Source: a marine actinobacterium MedAcidi-G2B
GTDB taxonomy: Bacteria > Actinomycetota > Acidimicrobiia > Acidimicrobiales > MedAcidi-G1
Length of the DNA stretch: 49,719 nucleotides
Assembly: GCA_000817115.1 (NCBI GenBank)
Contig: JUEO01000008.1
Span: 1-49,719, forward strand
Reading direction: 5' to 3'
The stretch's first letter is position 1. Each line of letters opens with the position of its first letter. This document shows, in pieces, positions 7,087 to 15,293 of this stretch. Under the pieces are notes generated by a model that was not told the origin of the DNA, did no database searches, and saw only the letters and a program-made list of their open reading frames with translations. The translations under genes and the position numbers were made by a program.

Positions 7087-8888
7087 CGGGTTCTCTCCAA
7101 TAGTCCAAGGTTGATAGCAGACAATACAGCCCCTGACGCGGTATGTCCTAAACCACAAATTGAAGCATCTTTCATTACAACACTTAAATCTTCAAGAAGT
7201 TCTTCATCTGTATCAAAAGGGGCATTTCGCGTAAATCTAGCGAGAACCTCTTCTTGCCGAACTGTGCCCACTCGACAAGGGACACATTGGCCGCAGGATT
7301 CATCACGAAAAAATTGTGCGATCCGACGAACAGTGTCTGGCAGATCATCAGATTCATCAAACACCATGACCACTCCTGAACCTAACGACACACCGGCTTC
7401 CCTTGTATCTTCGAGTGTCATCGGTAAATCTAAATAATTGGAAGTGACAAAACTTCCTGCCGCTCCGCCAAGCAGAATTGCTTTGATTTTTTTAGAATTC
7501 ACTACGCCTCCCGCGGTTTCAATTACTTCACGCAGTGTTATCCCAAATGGGTGTTCATAAACTCCTGGATTTACGACACGTCCACTTAAACAAAATAATC
7601 GGGTTCCTGTGGAGTTTCCCGTTCCTTGCATGGCGTACTTATCCCCGCCAAGAGTCAGGATAGAAAGCACGTTTACTAGGGTTTCTACATTATTTATCGC
7701 TGTTGGTTCTCCAAATAACCCATGCGTTGTGGGAAATGGTGGCTTATTTCGTGGTTCTCCTCGGAAGCCTTCTATTGAATTAAACAATGCTGTTTCTTCA
7801 CCGCAGATATAAGCGCCGGCACCTTTATAAAGATGGATATCAAAATTGAACTCTGTGCCAGCTATGTTCTCTCCAAGGAAACCGTTTTTTCTTGACTCTG
7901 TGATCGCGTTCTCTAAACGTTCAGCAGCGACGGGATACTCTCCACGAAGATACAGCCAGCCCTGTTCTGCTCCAATTGAGAACCCCGCAATGGTCATTGC
8001 CTCAATCAGAGCAAAAGGGTCCCCCTCCATTATCGTTCGATCCTTGAAAGTGCCTGGTTCTGATTCGTCTGCGTTACAAACAAGATGACGGGGTCGACCA
8101 ACTTGATCAGCTACTGCTCTCCACTTAACCCCTGTAGGAAATGCTGCGCCCCCCCGTCCCGAAAGTTTTGAAGTGGTTACTTCTTCTATCACTTTGTCCG
8201 GCCCAATTGTTAAAGCCTTTTTTAGCGCGTCGTAACCATTGAACTTCATGTACCCTTCGATGCTCTCTGGGTCGACTACTCCAACGCGAGATAGAAGAGA
8301 AAGGCCCTCTGATCCTTTCTGAGGAACTGTCATTTGTGGCGTCAACGTTTCTGATGTTAAAACTTGTTCTATGTTGACTGCCGTAAGAGAGTTGTTGGAT
8401 TCTGCAACAGCGGTCAGATCCTTTTTATTTGTGCGTTGTATAAGAACACTTGGAGCACGTTCACACTGACCTAAGCAAGGGCTGGGTTTTACTTTGTGGC
8501 CAGAATCCTTCAAGTCTTCGATAAGAGTTTCTGCTCCAAATAGTCGGCAGGCAACATCGTCGCAAACATGGATTAAATCTTTGGCTTCTGGAGATTCATG
8601 AGAAAAGAGGTGATAAAAAGTGGCTACTCCATAAGCCTCTGCAGGGGGAATTCCTAAAACTTTACATGCATAGTTGAGGCCGCCGGGACTAATCCAGCCA
8701 GAGGTATTCTGCAGTTCATGCAGTGCAGGCAAGAGTAACCGTCTTCGATCTTTGACTCTGGTCCGGCCACTTACGACAAACCTTTCATCTAGTTTGATCT
8801 CTGCTGGCCCTATTTCTGACAAGAGTTCATCAATTGCTGTTTTTTCTTCTGCGGTTGGCTCTTCAGTTCCAAATTTGAGATCAGACAT
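7083..8888 (-). CDS. fdhB: NAD-dependent formate dehydrogenase beta subunit, NuoE-NuoF (FdsG-FdsB) fusion
   Basis: 601 residues from the ATG at 8888, which overlaps the stop of the catalytic gene by 8 bases. Residues about 45-150 form the thioredoxin-like [2Fe-2S] domain with C109, C114, C138 and C142. From about 195 the NuoF-like part follows: the GRGGAAFPTG NADH/FMN glycine-rich loop at 244-253, ICGEETALFNSIEG at 361-374, and the [4Fe-4S] set C532/C535/C538 with C578. It takes electrons from the iron-sulfur module, reduces FMN and passes them to NAD+. The fused E-F arrangement resembles HoxF and some bacterial Fdh beta chains. In this window it would make NADH from formate released by one-carbon oxidation (inference from context). 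Confidence 0.92.
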   Translation of the reverse strand: MSDLKFGTEEPTAEEKTAIDELLSEIGPAEIKLDERFVVSGRTRVKDRRRLLLPALHELQNTSGWISPGGLNYACKVLGIPPAEAYGVATFYHLFSHESPEAKDLIHVCDDVACRLFGAETLIEDLKDSGHKVKPSPCLGQCERAPSVLIQRTNKKDLTAVAESNNSLTAVNIEQVLTSETLTPQMTVPQKGSEGLSLLSRVGVVDPESIEGYMKFNGYDALKKALTIGPDKVIEEVTTSKLSGRGGAAFPTGVKWRAVADQVGRPRHLVCNADESEPGTFKDRTIMEGDPFALIEAMTIAGFSIGAEQGWLYLRGEYPVAAERLENAITESRKNGFLGENIAGTEFNFDIHLYKGAGAYICGEETALFNSIEGFRGEPRNKPPFPTTHGLFGEPTAINNVETLVNVLSILTLGGDKYAMQGTGNSTGTRLFCLSGRVVNPGVYEHPFGITLREVIETAGGVVNSKKIKAILLGGAAGSFVTSNYLDLPMTLEDTREAGVSLGSGVVMVFDESDDLPDTVRRIAQFFRDESCGQCVPCRVGTVRQEEVLARFTRNAPFDTDEELLEDLSVVMKDASICGLGHTASGAVLSAINLGLLERTR

Positions 8889-10782
8889 TAGCCATACTCT
8901 CAATTTTTTCAATCTTTATTGCCGCTGCTTTGAACTCGCCGGTTCCTGACTTGCTGTCCGTTGCGTCACTGGTTAGTTGATTGATATCAACTAATTCTGG
9001 AAAGTGGAATGTCGTGAATGCGAGACCGACTTGAAGTTCTGCATCAGTCTTTACTCTCATCAGTATTGACCCCCTACGCGAAGAGACTCTAACTGTTTCG
9101 CCATCAACAATGTTTAGCATTGCTGCATCTTCTGAAGATATTTCTAAAGCATCTCCGGATCGGATCGGAGAGTCAAATTTTCCAGATTGAACTCCGGTGT
9201 TATAAGAGTCTAAAACTCGTCCAGTAGTAAGACGTATTGGGAACTCAGCATTTAGTTCATCTACTGGGGGTCGGTGTTCCACACAAGAAAATGGCGCCCT
9301 TCGTCCTGAAATTGGTCGTTCCCATAAACGTCCATGAAGAAAGAGACTGCCGGGGTGATCTTCGTCAGGGCATGGCCACTGAATTCCTCCTTCTGCTTCA
9401 AGTCGTTCCCATGACATTCCACCATGCATCGGAGAAAGAGACCTTAACTCATCCCATAATTCTTGAGGTGTGGGATCGCCCCAAGTCGTTGATCCGAGTC
9501 GTTTGGCCATTTCTGAAATGATTTCTATTTCTTGCTTGGCTTGTCCTGGTGGAGGAACTGCTGCACGGATTCGTTGTACACGACGCTCGCTCGAAGTGGC
9601 TGTTCCTTCAGATTCAGCCCAACCTAATGCTGCTGGAAAGACTACATCCGCCATCTGAGCTGTGCGGGTCATAAATACATCTTGAACTACAAGTACTTCT
9701 AATCGTTCCAACATGGCACGAGCATGCTTGACGTCTGCTTCGGAATCGGCAGGATTTTCTCCTATGACCCATACTGCACGTAACGTGTCCTGTTCCATGG
9801 CCTCAAACATTTCAGTTAAGTTGAGCCCGTGTTCTCCAGTGAATTCTGCTTTCCAAGCTTTTTCAAAGCGCGCTCGTATATTGTCATCATCAACATCTTG
9901 AAAGCCAGGCAACTTGTTTGGAAGTGCTCCCATGTCGCCGCCACCTTGCACATTGTTTTGTCCGCGTAGTGGAACAAGTCCAGAACCTGGCCTTCCGATA
10001 TGACCAGTTAATAAAGCAAGGTTTGACAAGGCAAGGACATTGTCGACTCCAGTGTGATGTTCTGTTATACCCAGAGTCCAAAGAATTTGAGCAGTTGGAG
10101 CGGTTGCATAACCATGTGCTAGATCGGCGATTGCTTCACTTGGAATACCAGTTACTTCCGAAGTTACGTCAAGCGTCCATGGCTCTACGTGGGTTTTGAA
10201 CTCTTCATAGCCTTCCGTAGCGTTTTCAATGAATTCTTCGTTGACTAGACCAGTATGAATGATTTCTCGCGCCACGCCGTTAGCTAGAGCTATATCTGTT
10301 CCAACGTTCAGGCCTAGCCATGCGTCGGCAAACTTTGCTGAAGATGTACGCCTAGGGTCAATAGCCCACATTTTTGCACCATTGCTTAGGCCTTTTAGTA
10401 GATGATGAAAATAGATTGGGTGAGCTTCGCGGGCATTCGATCCCCATAATAAAATTGAATCAACATTTTCTACCTCGATATAAGAGGAGGTTCCTCCACC
10501 TACTCCAAATACTGTCGCCAGACCGACGACACTGGGAGCATGTCAAGTTCGGTTACAACTGTCAATGTTGTTCGAACCTATCACTGAGCGTGAAAACCGT
10601 TGGACGGCATAATTCACCTCATTTGTAGTCTTTGAACAACTAAACATACCGAACGCTGTAGGGCCATGTTCTTCGACAACTTTTTGGAATCCTGAAGCTG
10701 CTCTTTCAAAAGCCTCTTCCCACGTTGCTTCACGCAGTTCTCCATTGTCTCTTACCATTGGCACTGTGAGTCGTTCGCTCAT
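8881..10782 (-). CDS. fdhA: Formate dehydrogenase catalytic subunit, molybdopterin domain, with in-frame TGA (selenocysteine)
   Basis: 633 residues if TGA at 10545-10543 is read through. The frame continues without another stop to 8881. Translation around it is DSCNRT-U-HAPSVVGLA, the formate dehydrogenase active-site sequence in which the marked position is selenocysteine or cysteine, followed by the catalytic His (residue 81). Sec would be residue 80. Downstream are LRGQNNVQGGGDMGALPNKL, the FDH cofactor segment, SEGTATSSERRVQ, and a C-terminal molydop-binding domain (RLTTGRVLDSYNTGVQSG). The start is backed by AAGGAGCGTAT before the ATG. The N-terminal Fe4S4 domain that should precede it is missing and is encoded at 6223-7086. 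Oxidises formate to CO2. A stop mutation in a Cys codon is the alternative, but the SECIS-like hairpin argues against it. Confidence 0.88.
10503..10545 (-). promoter_or_regulatory. Candidate bacterial SECIS element next to the TGA codon
   Basis: On the mRNA, directly after UGA, a lower stem CUCC/GGAG and an upper 7-bp stem UGUCGUC/GGCGACA (one G-U pair) close an apical GGUCU loop. The loop begins 18 bases after UGA. From memory, the E. coli fdhF SECIS has the same GGUCU loop at the same spacing. Part of this match could come from conserved Gly-Leu codons, so the compensating stems are the better evidence. SelB and tRNA-Sec must be elsewhere in the genome. Confidence 0.65.
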
Positions 10783-10858
10783 ATACGCTCCTTAAACTAT
10801 TGGTGTTTTAAAATAGCAATTCTCACGAATAAAACTACTACGTGATTTCGACTTATCT

Positions 10859-12079
10859 CTATATCTCAGAAAGTATTGACCGGCGCGATTTATTGCCCTC
10901 TAGTAAGCGCACTCGTGAGCGAAGCTCGTCTCTGTCGACATAGCATCCGCGAAGATGACGGTTTCCGCTTTGGGCTTCAAAAGCAGTCCGGCCATGCAGG
11001 ATGCGCCGATTATCAAAAATAATGCAGTCTCCAGCCTCAAGACGAAACTTTATTTGAAATTTTTTATCATGACTTGTGGTCTCAAATATTTGATAAGCCT
11101 CATACATCTCGTCCATCAAATCAGGAGGAGCTTGTAGCGGGTATCTCAGCCAACTTCCGGCACGTATCTCAAAAAGTTCACCAAAGTTGTCCAAACCAAT
11201 CATTGGTGCCTTCCATCGATAATCACTAGTTCTGCTACGGTTCGCAAAATCCCAAGAAATAGTAGTAAGTAACTCGTAAGCTCTCGGATGCCTTTCTTGG
11301 AGTTCTTCAGCCACGCGAAAACCGTCAACTAAGGTGCTATTGCCGCCTTGAACATTGTTTTTTATGCAGTGGAGCAACTGCATACCTGGCTGATATTCAC
11401 GTGTTGGTAAATCGGTGTGAGGAGGCAACTCTAGGCCTGTATTTGAATTACTAACTGGATCAAAATCAACACGCACATCAAAGAGATCTCCAAAGTTAGA
11501 GTGCCTAACTACACCAATCCGATTAGCGACCTCACCCACTGCAGGGTCTGTTTGAGGAACTCCGTGTACTAACGCACAGCCTGAAATCTGAACTGACTGA
11601 AGCCACTGCAGTTCCACTTCTTCATCTCTTATAATTTTTTCCCAATCATATTCATCAGGTTTTACTCGAGTTGAGGAATCCCAGCTCACACTTTTCATAT
11701 TCGGCGATGTTGGAGCCTGATTAGAATAACAATGTTTTTTAAGCCACCCGGGATGAAAAATGCTTTTATGATCTTCTGGTTCCCACTCAATAGCTAATGC
11801 CCCGCTTGATACGACTTCTATTTCAGCGGGTCTCAGATTTTTAGGAGCATTCACGACCTCATAAGTTTGTTCAAGAGTGTAAGGATGCACACAACATGGA
11901 CAATTATCTCTCAGCCACAAGAAATGGAACTCACTCACTGCGCTGTCACTCCACTCAACTACCACAGTTCGCTCTCTTATTTCTGCCTTAACTATTGATG
12001 CGACTACTGGATACAAATAAAAGTCTCCGGTGGGAAGATTGTGCGGCGCAGGTAATTCTTTTCGTTCCTCAGGCTCCAT
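10859..12079 (-). CDS. Gamma-butyrobetaine dioxygenase-like Fe(II)/2-oxoglutarate oxygenase
   Basis: 406 residues from the ATG at 12079, chosen because GGAGGGCTGC stands just before it; it overlaps the upstream dehydrogenase by 11 bases. Residues about 30-115 are the DUF971-like N-terminal zinc domain (C60, C62, C63, H65) that marks the BBOX/TMLH family. The TauD-type catalytic domain carries H221 and D223 (HTDLP), the distal H362 (ILHGRTAF) and the 2-oxoglutarate-binding R377. Family members hydroxylate gamma-butyrobetaine to L-carnitine using O2. Its position directly after L-carnitine dehydrogenase and a BKACE gene supports that substrate over trimethyllysine. It implies an aerobic, cytosolic first step in betaine catabolism. 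Confidence 0.87.
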   Translation of the reverse strand: MEPEERKELPAPHNLPTGDFYLYPVVASIVKAEIRERTVVVEWSDSAVSEFHFLWLRDNCPCCVHPYTLEQTYEVVNAPKNLRPAEIEVVSSGALAIEWEPEDHKSIFHPGWLKKHCYSNQAPTSPNMKSVSWDSSTRVKPDEYDWEKIIRDEEVELQWLQSVQISGCALVHGVPQTDPAVGEVANRIGVVRHSNFGDLFDVRVDFDPVSNSNTGLELPPHTDLPTREYQPGMQLLHCIKNNVQGGNSTLVDGFRVAEELQERHPRAYELLTTISWDFANRSRTSDYRWKAPMIGLDNFGELFEIRAGSWLRYPLQAPPDLMDEMYEAYQIFETTSHDKKFQIKFRLEAGDCIIFDNRRILHGRTAFEAQSGNRHLRGCYVDRDELRSRVRLLEGNKSRRSILSEI

Positions 12080-13043
12080 GCAGCCCTCCGTCGCCAGGAG
12101 TTCCAACTCCTACTGTACGTAATGCTTTAATTACTGCAATAAGCCCTTTGTCTCTCTCATTAACAAGAGCAGCTACTGATCTTCCATCTGCTTCATCTTC
12201 ACAACCTTCTACAACCGCATCACGTAATTCCCGAGTTAGTTCTGGGGCTTCAAGTCTCGTCCATGGAGATTTCAAAGATGGCCCAAAATGATCAAGCATG
12301 TGAGCCATGCCTCCTTCACCCCCCGCGAGATGGAAGGTCAACATTGGCCCCATTAAAGCCCAACGTAATCCGGGACCCGCGGTAATTGCTAAATCCAATT
12401 GTTCGACAGTGGCTTCACCATTTGCAACCATATGTAGAGCCTCCCGCCACATTGCCTCTTGAAGACGATCTGAGATGAAACCATCAACTTCTCTGTCTAG
12501 CTTTAGGACTATTTTCCCGGTGGATTCATATATATTTTGTGCTTTTCCCAAAATTTCTTTAGAAGTTTTTGGTCCCGCCACTAGTTCGACAAGTGGCAAT
12601 AAGTACACCGGATTAAATGGATGTCCTACCACGACTCGTTCTGGGGCATCTTCGCAATTCACAATCATGTCACTTACTAAATATCCTGAAGTTGAAGAAG
12701 CTATGACAACTTCATTGGAGCATGATTTATCAAGTTCCGAAAGGAGTTCTACTTTTAAGTCAAGACGTTCAGGCGCACTCTCTTGAACTAGGAGAGCGCC
12801 TTCCACAGCTTCAACTACTGTTTCACAGACAACAAAATTATTTCGATCTGCACCTTCTGATAGACCCAAATCAGTCATAGCCGGCCAAGCGAGATCTAAA
12901 AAAGAATTTAACCTTTCTTTTACTCCTTCAACTGGGTCCCAAACTCGAACGGCATAACCTTGGCCAAGAAAATGTGCTGTCCACCCGCAGCCAATAACTC
13001 CCATGCCTATACATGCAACCACAGGTTTATCTGGAATGGTCAT
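12069..13043 (-). CDS. lcdH: L-carnitine dehydrogenase-like 3-hydroxyacyl-CoA dehydrogenase family protein
   Basis: 324 residues. The Rossmann motif GMGVIG is at 13-18. The catalytic region has SSTSGYL (about 116-122) and H141 in GHPFNPVYLLPLVE, followed by the C-terminal helical domain with REVDGFISDRLQEAMWRE. Single-domain members of this size that act on free hydroxy acids include carnitine 3-dehydrogenase (carnitine + NAD+ to 3-dehydrocarnitine). It overlaps the BKACE stop by 1 base (TAATG) and the dioxygenase start by 11, so the three are one translational unit. The context of gamma-butyrobetaine hydroxylase and a beta-keto acid cleavage enzyme fits carnitine specifically. 3-Hydroxybutyryl-CoA dehydrogenase is the less likely alternative. 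Confidence 0.85.
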   Translation of the reverse strand: MTIPDKPVVACIGMGVIGCGWTAHFLGQGYAVRVWDPVEGVKERLNSFLDLAWPAMTDLGLSEGADRNNFVVCETVVEAVEGALLVQESAPERLDLKVELLSELDKSCSNEVVIASSTSGYLVSDMIVNCEDAPERVVVGHPFNPVYLLPLVELVAGPKTSKEILGKAQNIYESTGKIVLKLDREVDGFISDRLQEAMWREALHMVANGEATVEQLDLAITAGPGLRWALMGPMLTFHLAGGEGGMAHMLDHFGPSLKSPWTRLEAPELTRELRDAVVEGCEDEADGRSVAALVNERDKGLIAVIKALRTVGVGTPGDGGLHGA

Positions 13044-13936
13044 TAGCTCAGTCCTAGTGTTTCACGAGCCTCTTCTGGTGTTTGTGGTGATGCTCCCAAT
13101 AATTCAATAATCTGGCAAGCTTTTGCTACTAAGGATGCATTTGTGGCAAGCACTCCCCGCTCTAAATAAAGATTGTCTTCTAGGCCAACTCGTACGTGGC
13201 CACCCAGCATTATGGATTGTGCCACCATTGGCATTTGCATGGCCCCTAATCCAAATGAAGTAAACTCAGCTTCATCAGGTAACCGACCTACCATTGCTTG
13301 CAATATTCCAATATCCATAGGAGTTCCGTAAGGAATGGAAAGACACAGTTGTATCCAATAAGGCGCATCAACGATGCCTTCCGAAATCATTGTTTCTGCG
13401 AACCAAAGCCCTCCTGTGTCAAATACTTCTAGTTCTGGCTTTACACCTAACTCTTGAACTCGTTCTGCCATGATTCTCAACATTGATGGAGTTGAAATAT
13501 AAACTTCGTTCTCGTCGCCAAAGTTAAGTGATCCACAATCTAGAGATGTGATGTCAGGGCGAATGGCTTCAACATGAGTTAGTCGCTCACGGCCTCCAAC
13601 CAGATCAGTGCCTGGTTGCCAGTCCATTGGATTGTCATCTGGTCCTACATTAAGGTCACCGCCCATACCTGCAGTGAGATTAACGACGACCTCTTTATTT
13701 TTGTCACGTATTCTCTCCACTACTTCTTCGTAGAGAGCAACTTTTCGTGTTCCCTTTCCAGTTTCTTCATCACGAACATGACAATGAACTATCGCTGCTC
13801 CAGCTTCAGCCGCCTCTAAGGCAGAAGCAGCTATCTGTGCAGGGGTAACTGGTACTTCTGAACTTTTTCCAACAGTGTCTCCTGCTCCAGTGATCGCACA
13901 AGTTACGATCGGTTTCCGATTGAATGAACGACGCAT
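13043..13936 (-). CDS. BKACE-family beta-keto acid cleavage enzyme, probably dehydrocarnitine-cleaving
   Basis: 297 residues from the ATG at 13936, which follows the purine-rich GGGGGGAAA; an open frame continues upstream but lacks family similarity. DUF849/BKACE features: the CAITGAG start strand, the metal-binding H51-C-H53 in AAIVHCHVRD, DITSLDCGSLNFG, PELEVFDTG, and the GHVRVGLEDNLYL C-terminal metal/substrate segment. The family transfers acetyl-CoA onto a beta-keto acid. For 3-dehydrocarnitine the products are betainyl-CoA and acetoacetate (as for CdhC of Pseudomonas). As first gene of the BKACE-dehydrogenase-dioxygenase operon, this substrate is well supported by context. No betainyl-CoA thioesterase is seen nearby. 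Confidence 0.87.
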   Translation of the reverse strand: MRRSFNRKPIVTCAITGAGDTVGKSSEVPVTPAQIAASALEAAEAGAAIVHCHVRDEETGKGTRKVALYEEVVERIRDKNKEVVVNLTAGMGGDLNVGPDDNPMDWQPGTDLVGGRERLTHVEAIRPDITSLDCGSLNFGDENEVYISTPSMLRIMAERVQELGVKPELEVFDTGGLWFAETMISEGIVDAPYWIQLCLSIPYGTPMDIGILQAMVGRLPDEAEFTSFGLGAMQMPMVAQSIMLGGHVRVGLEDNLYLERGVLATNASLVAKACQIIELLGASPQTPEEARETLGLS

Positions 13937-14017
13937 TTTCCCCCCATTACTAATTGTCTTATTTGATTTAAGGCCATTATTTTTGCCTTTCTTGTTAATT
14001 TTGCATAGAGTTTTAAG

Positions 14018-14084
14018 ACCCTTATCCGCAGAGGTTACCCTGCAACCCGCCATTGTGCCGGTTCCGGCGTACCAAAGGAAAGAT
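14018..14084 (+). promoter_or_regulatory. Candidate SAM-clan riboswitch in the serA leader
   Basis: The leader contains, in order, CUUAUC (14021), AGAGG (14030), GCAACC (14042) and GUGCC...UUCC (14055-14065), which resemble the conserved blocks of SAM-I/SAM-IV type aptamers, with a short P2 instead of the k-turn arm. Possible stems are GCAG/CUGC around 14028-14043 and CGCC/GGCG or UGUGCCG/CGGCGUA near 14048-14071, which exclude each other. CUUAUC could pair, with one mismatch, to GAUAUG over the serA start codon. Recognised by eye only. Confidence 0.35.
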
Positions 14085-15293
14085 ATGAAAATTTTATTTG
14101 CAGATACTCTTCCAGAGTCCCACATCAATCTTTTACGCGAACGTGGAGACGAATGCGTAATTGACCCAGAAATAACCGCTGAAGATCTTCCGAATGTACT
14201 TTCAGGAGTCAATGTTCTTGTTGTAAGAAGCACCAAGGTTTCTGCTGAAGCAATCGCTAGTAGCGACCAACTCTCATTAATTGTTCGATCAGGTGCAGGC
14301 ACCAATACTATTGACTGCCAAGCGGCTGCTGATGCGGGGATTTATGTATGTAACGTCCCAGGAACGAACTCAGTAGCTGTAGCTGAACTTACTATTGGCT
14401 TACTTCTTGCCGTTGATCGCCATCTAGCTGATTGTGTTCAGGATCTGAGAAATAGTCAATGGAACAAAAAGAAATACAGTCAAGCTGACGGCCTGTTAGG
14501 AAAGACTCTTGGATTGATAGGTGTAGGAGAAATCGGTCTTGCTGTAGCAGAAAGAGCGAGATCTTTCGGTATGTCGGTTATTGCTGAGAGAAATTCAAAT
14601 CGGAAACCAAACATTGAGGCACGCATTCGATCAATTGGAATTCGTCTTGTTGATAGCCGCGAAGACTTACTAAGCGAAGCGGACGTTGTATCAATTCATG
14701 TGCCAGGCGGTACAGATACTGAGAATCTCGTTGACGAGAACTTTCTAAGTCAAATGAAAGACAACAGTATTCTCTTAAACACAAGCCGAGGAGAGATCAT
14801 TGACGAAAATGCTCTTTTGAAGGCTTTAGATTCCACAAATCTGCGTGCTGGCCTTGACGTGTTTTGCAATGAACCAAAACGTGGAGCATCAGAATTCGTT
14901 TCTGAATTAGCTTCACATCCGAAAGTGGTGGGGACACACCATATTGGGGCTTCTACCGCTCAAGCCCAAGATGCAACTACTTCTGGAACTATTAAAGTCA
15001 TTGAGGCTTACCGGAATGGTGAGGTAATTAACTGTGTGAATATGGCTACTTCACGGATAGGAACTGCCACCATTACGGTCCGCCATTTTGACCAAGTTGG
15101 CGTATTAGCAGAAGTGTTTCGTGTCTTAAGAAATGCAAAAATCAATGTTCAGACGGTGAAGAACAATGTATTCCTTGGTGCAAACTCAGCGGTGGCAGTA
15201 TTAGATGTTTCTGGAGAAGTGACCGACGAGACATGCAAAGAACTTCGTGGCCTTGAACACGTAATTCAGATTCAAGTAGCGGAATACGAATAG
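14085..15293 (+). CDS. serA: D-3-phosphoglycerate dehydrogenase with C-terminal ACT domain
   Basis: 402 residues from the ATG at 14085, chosen for AAAGGAAAG directly upstream and because the family N-terminus (MKILFADTLPESHINLL) begins there. NAD-binding GVGEIG at 146-151 and the catalytic set R235 (LNTSRGEIID), E263 (DVFCNEP) and H286 (GTHHIGAST) are all present. Residues about 328-400 form an ACT domain, the usual serine-sensing element. It lacks the ASB domain of the long 530-residue actinobacterial type. Commits 3-phosphoglycerate to serine synthesis, hence to glycine and methylene-THF. First gene of an operon with DUF1015 and pabBC (1-base overlaps). Confidence 0.93.
   Translation: MKILFADTLPESHINLLRERGDECVIDPEITAEDLPNVLSGVNVLVVRSTKVSAEAIASSDQLSLIVRSGAGTNTIDCQAAADAGIYVCNVPGTNSVAVAELTIGLLLAVDRHLADCVQDLRNSQWNKKKYSQADGLLGKTLGLIGVGEIGLAVAERARSFGMSVIAERNSNRKPNIEARIRSIGIRLVDSREDLLSEADVVSIHVPGGTDTENLVDENFLSQMKDNSILLNTSRGEIIDENALLKALDSTNLRAGLDVFCNEPKRGASEFVSELASHPKVVGTHHIGASTAQAQDATTSGTIKVIEAYRNGEVINCVNMATSRIGTATITVRHFDQVGVLAEVFRVLRNAKINVQTVKNNVFLGANSAVAVLDVSGEVTDETCKELRGLEHVIQIQVAEYE

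Noticed and set aside
8881-10371. Catalytic FDH part as an independent gene starting at the ATG at 10371, with a separate 79-residue gene 10543-10782
   Set aside because: The frame is continuous through TGA at 10543, the 57 codons between are conserved FDH sequence, and ATG 10371 has no ribosome site. One selenocysteine-containing CDS explains both.
13937-14305. Upstream extension of the BKACE frame (about 120 codons)
   Set aside because: It overlaps the divergent serA leader and coding start, has no similarity to the family, and a well-placed ribosome site supports the ATG at 13936.
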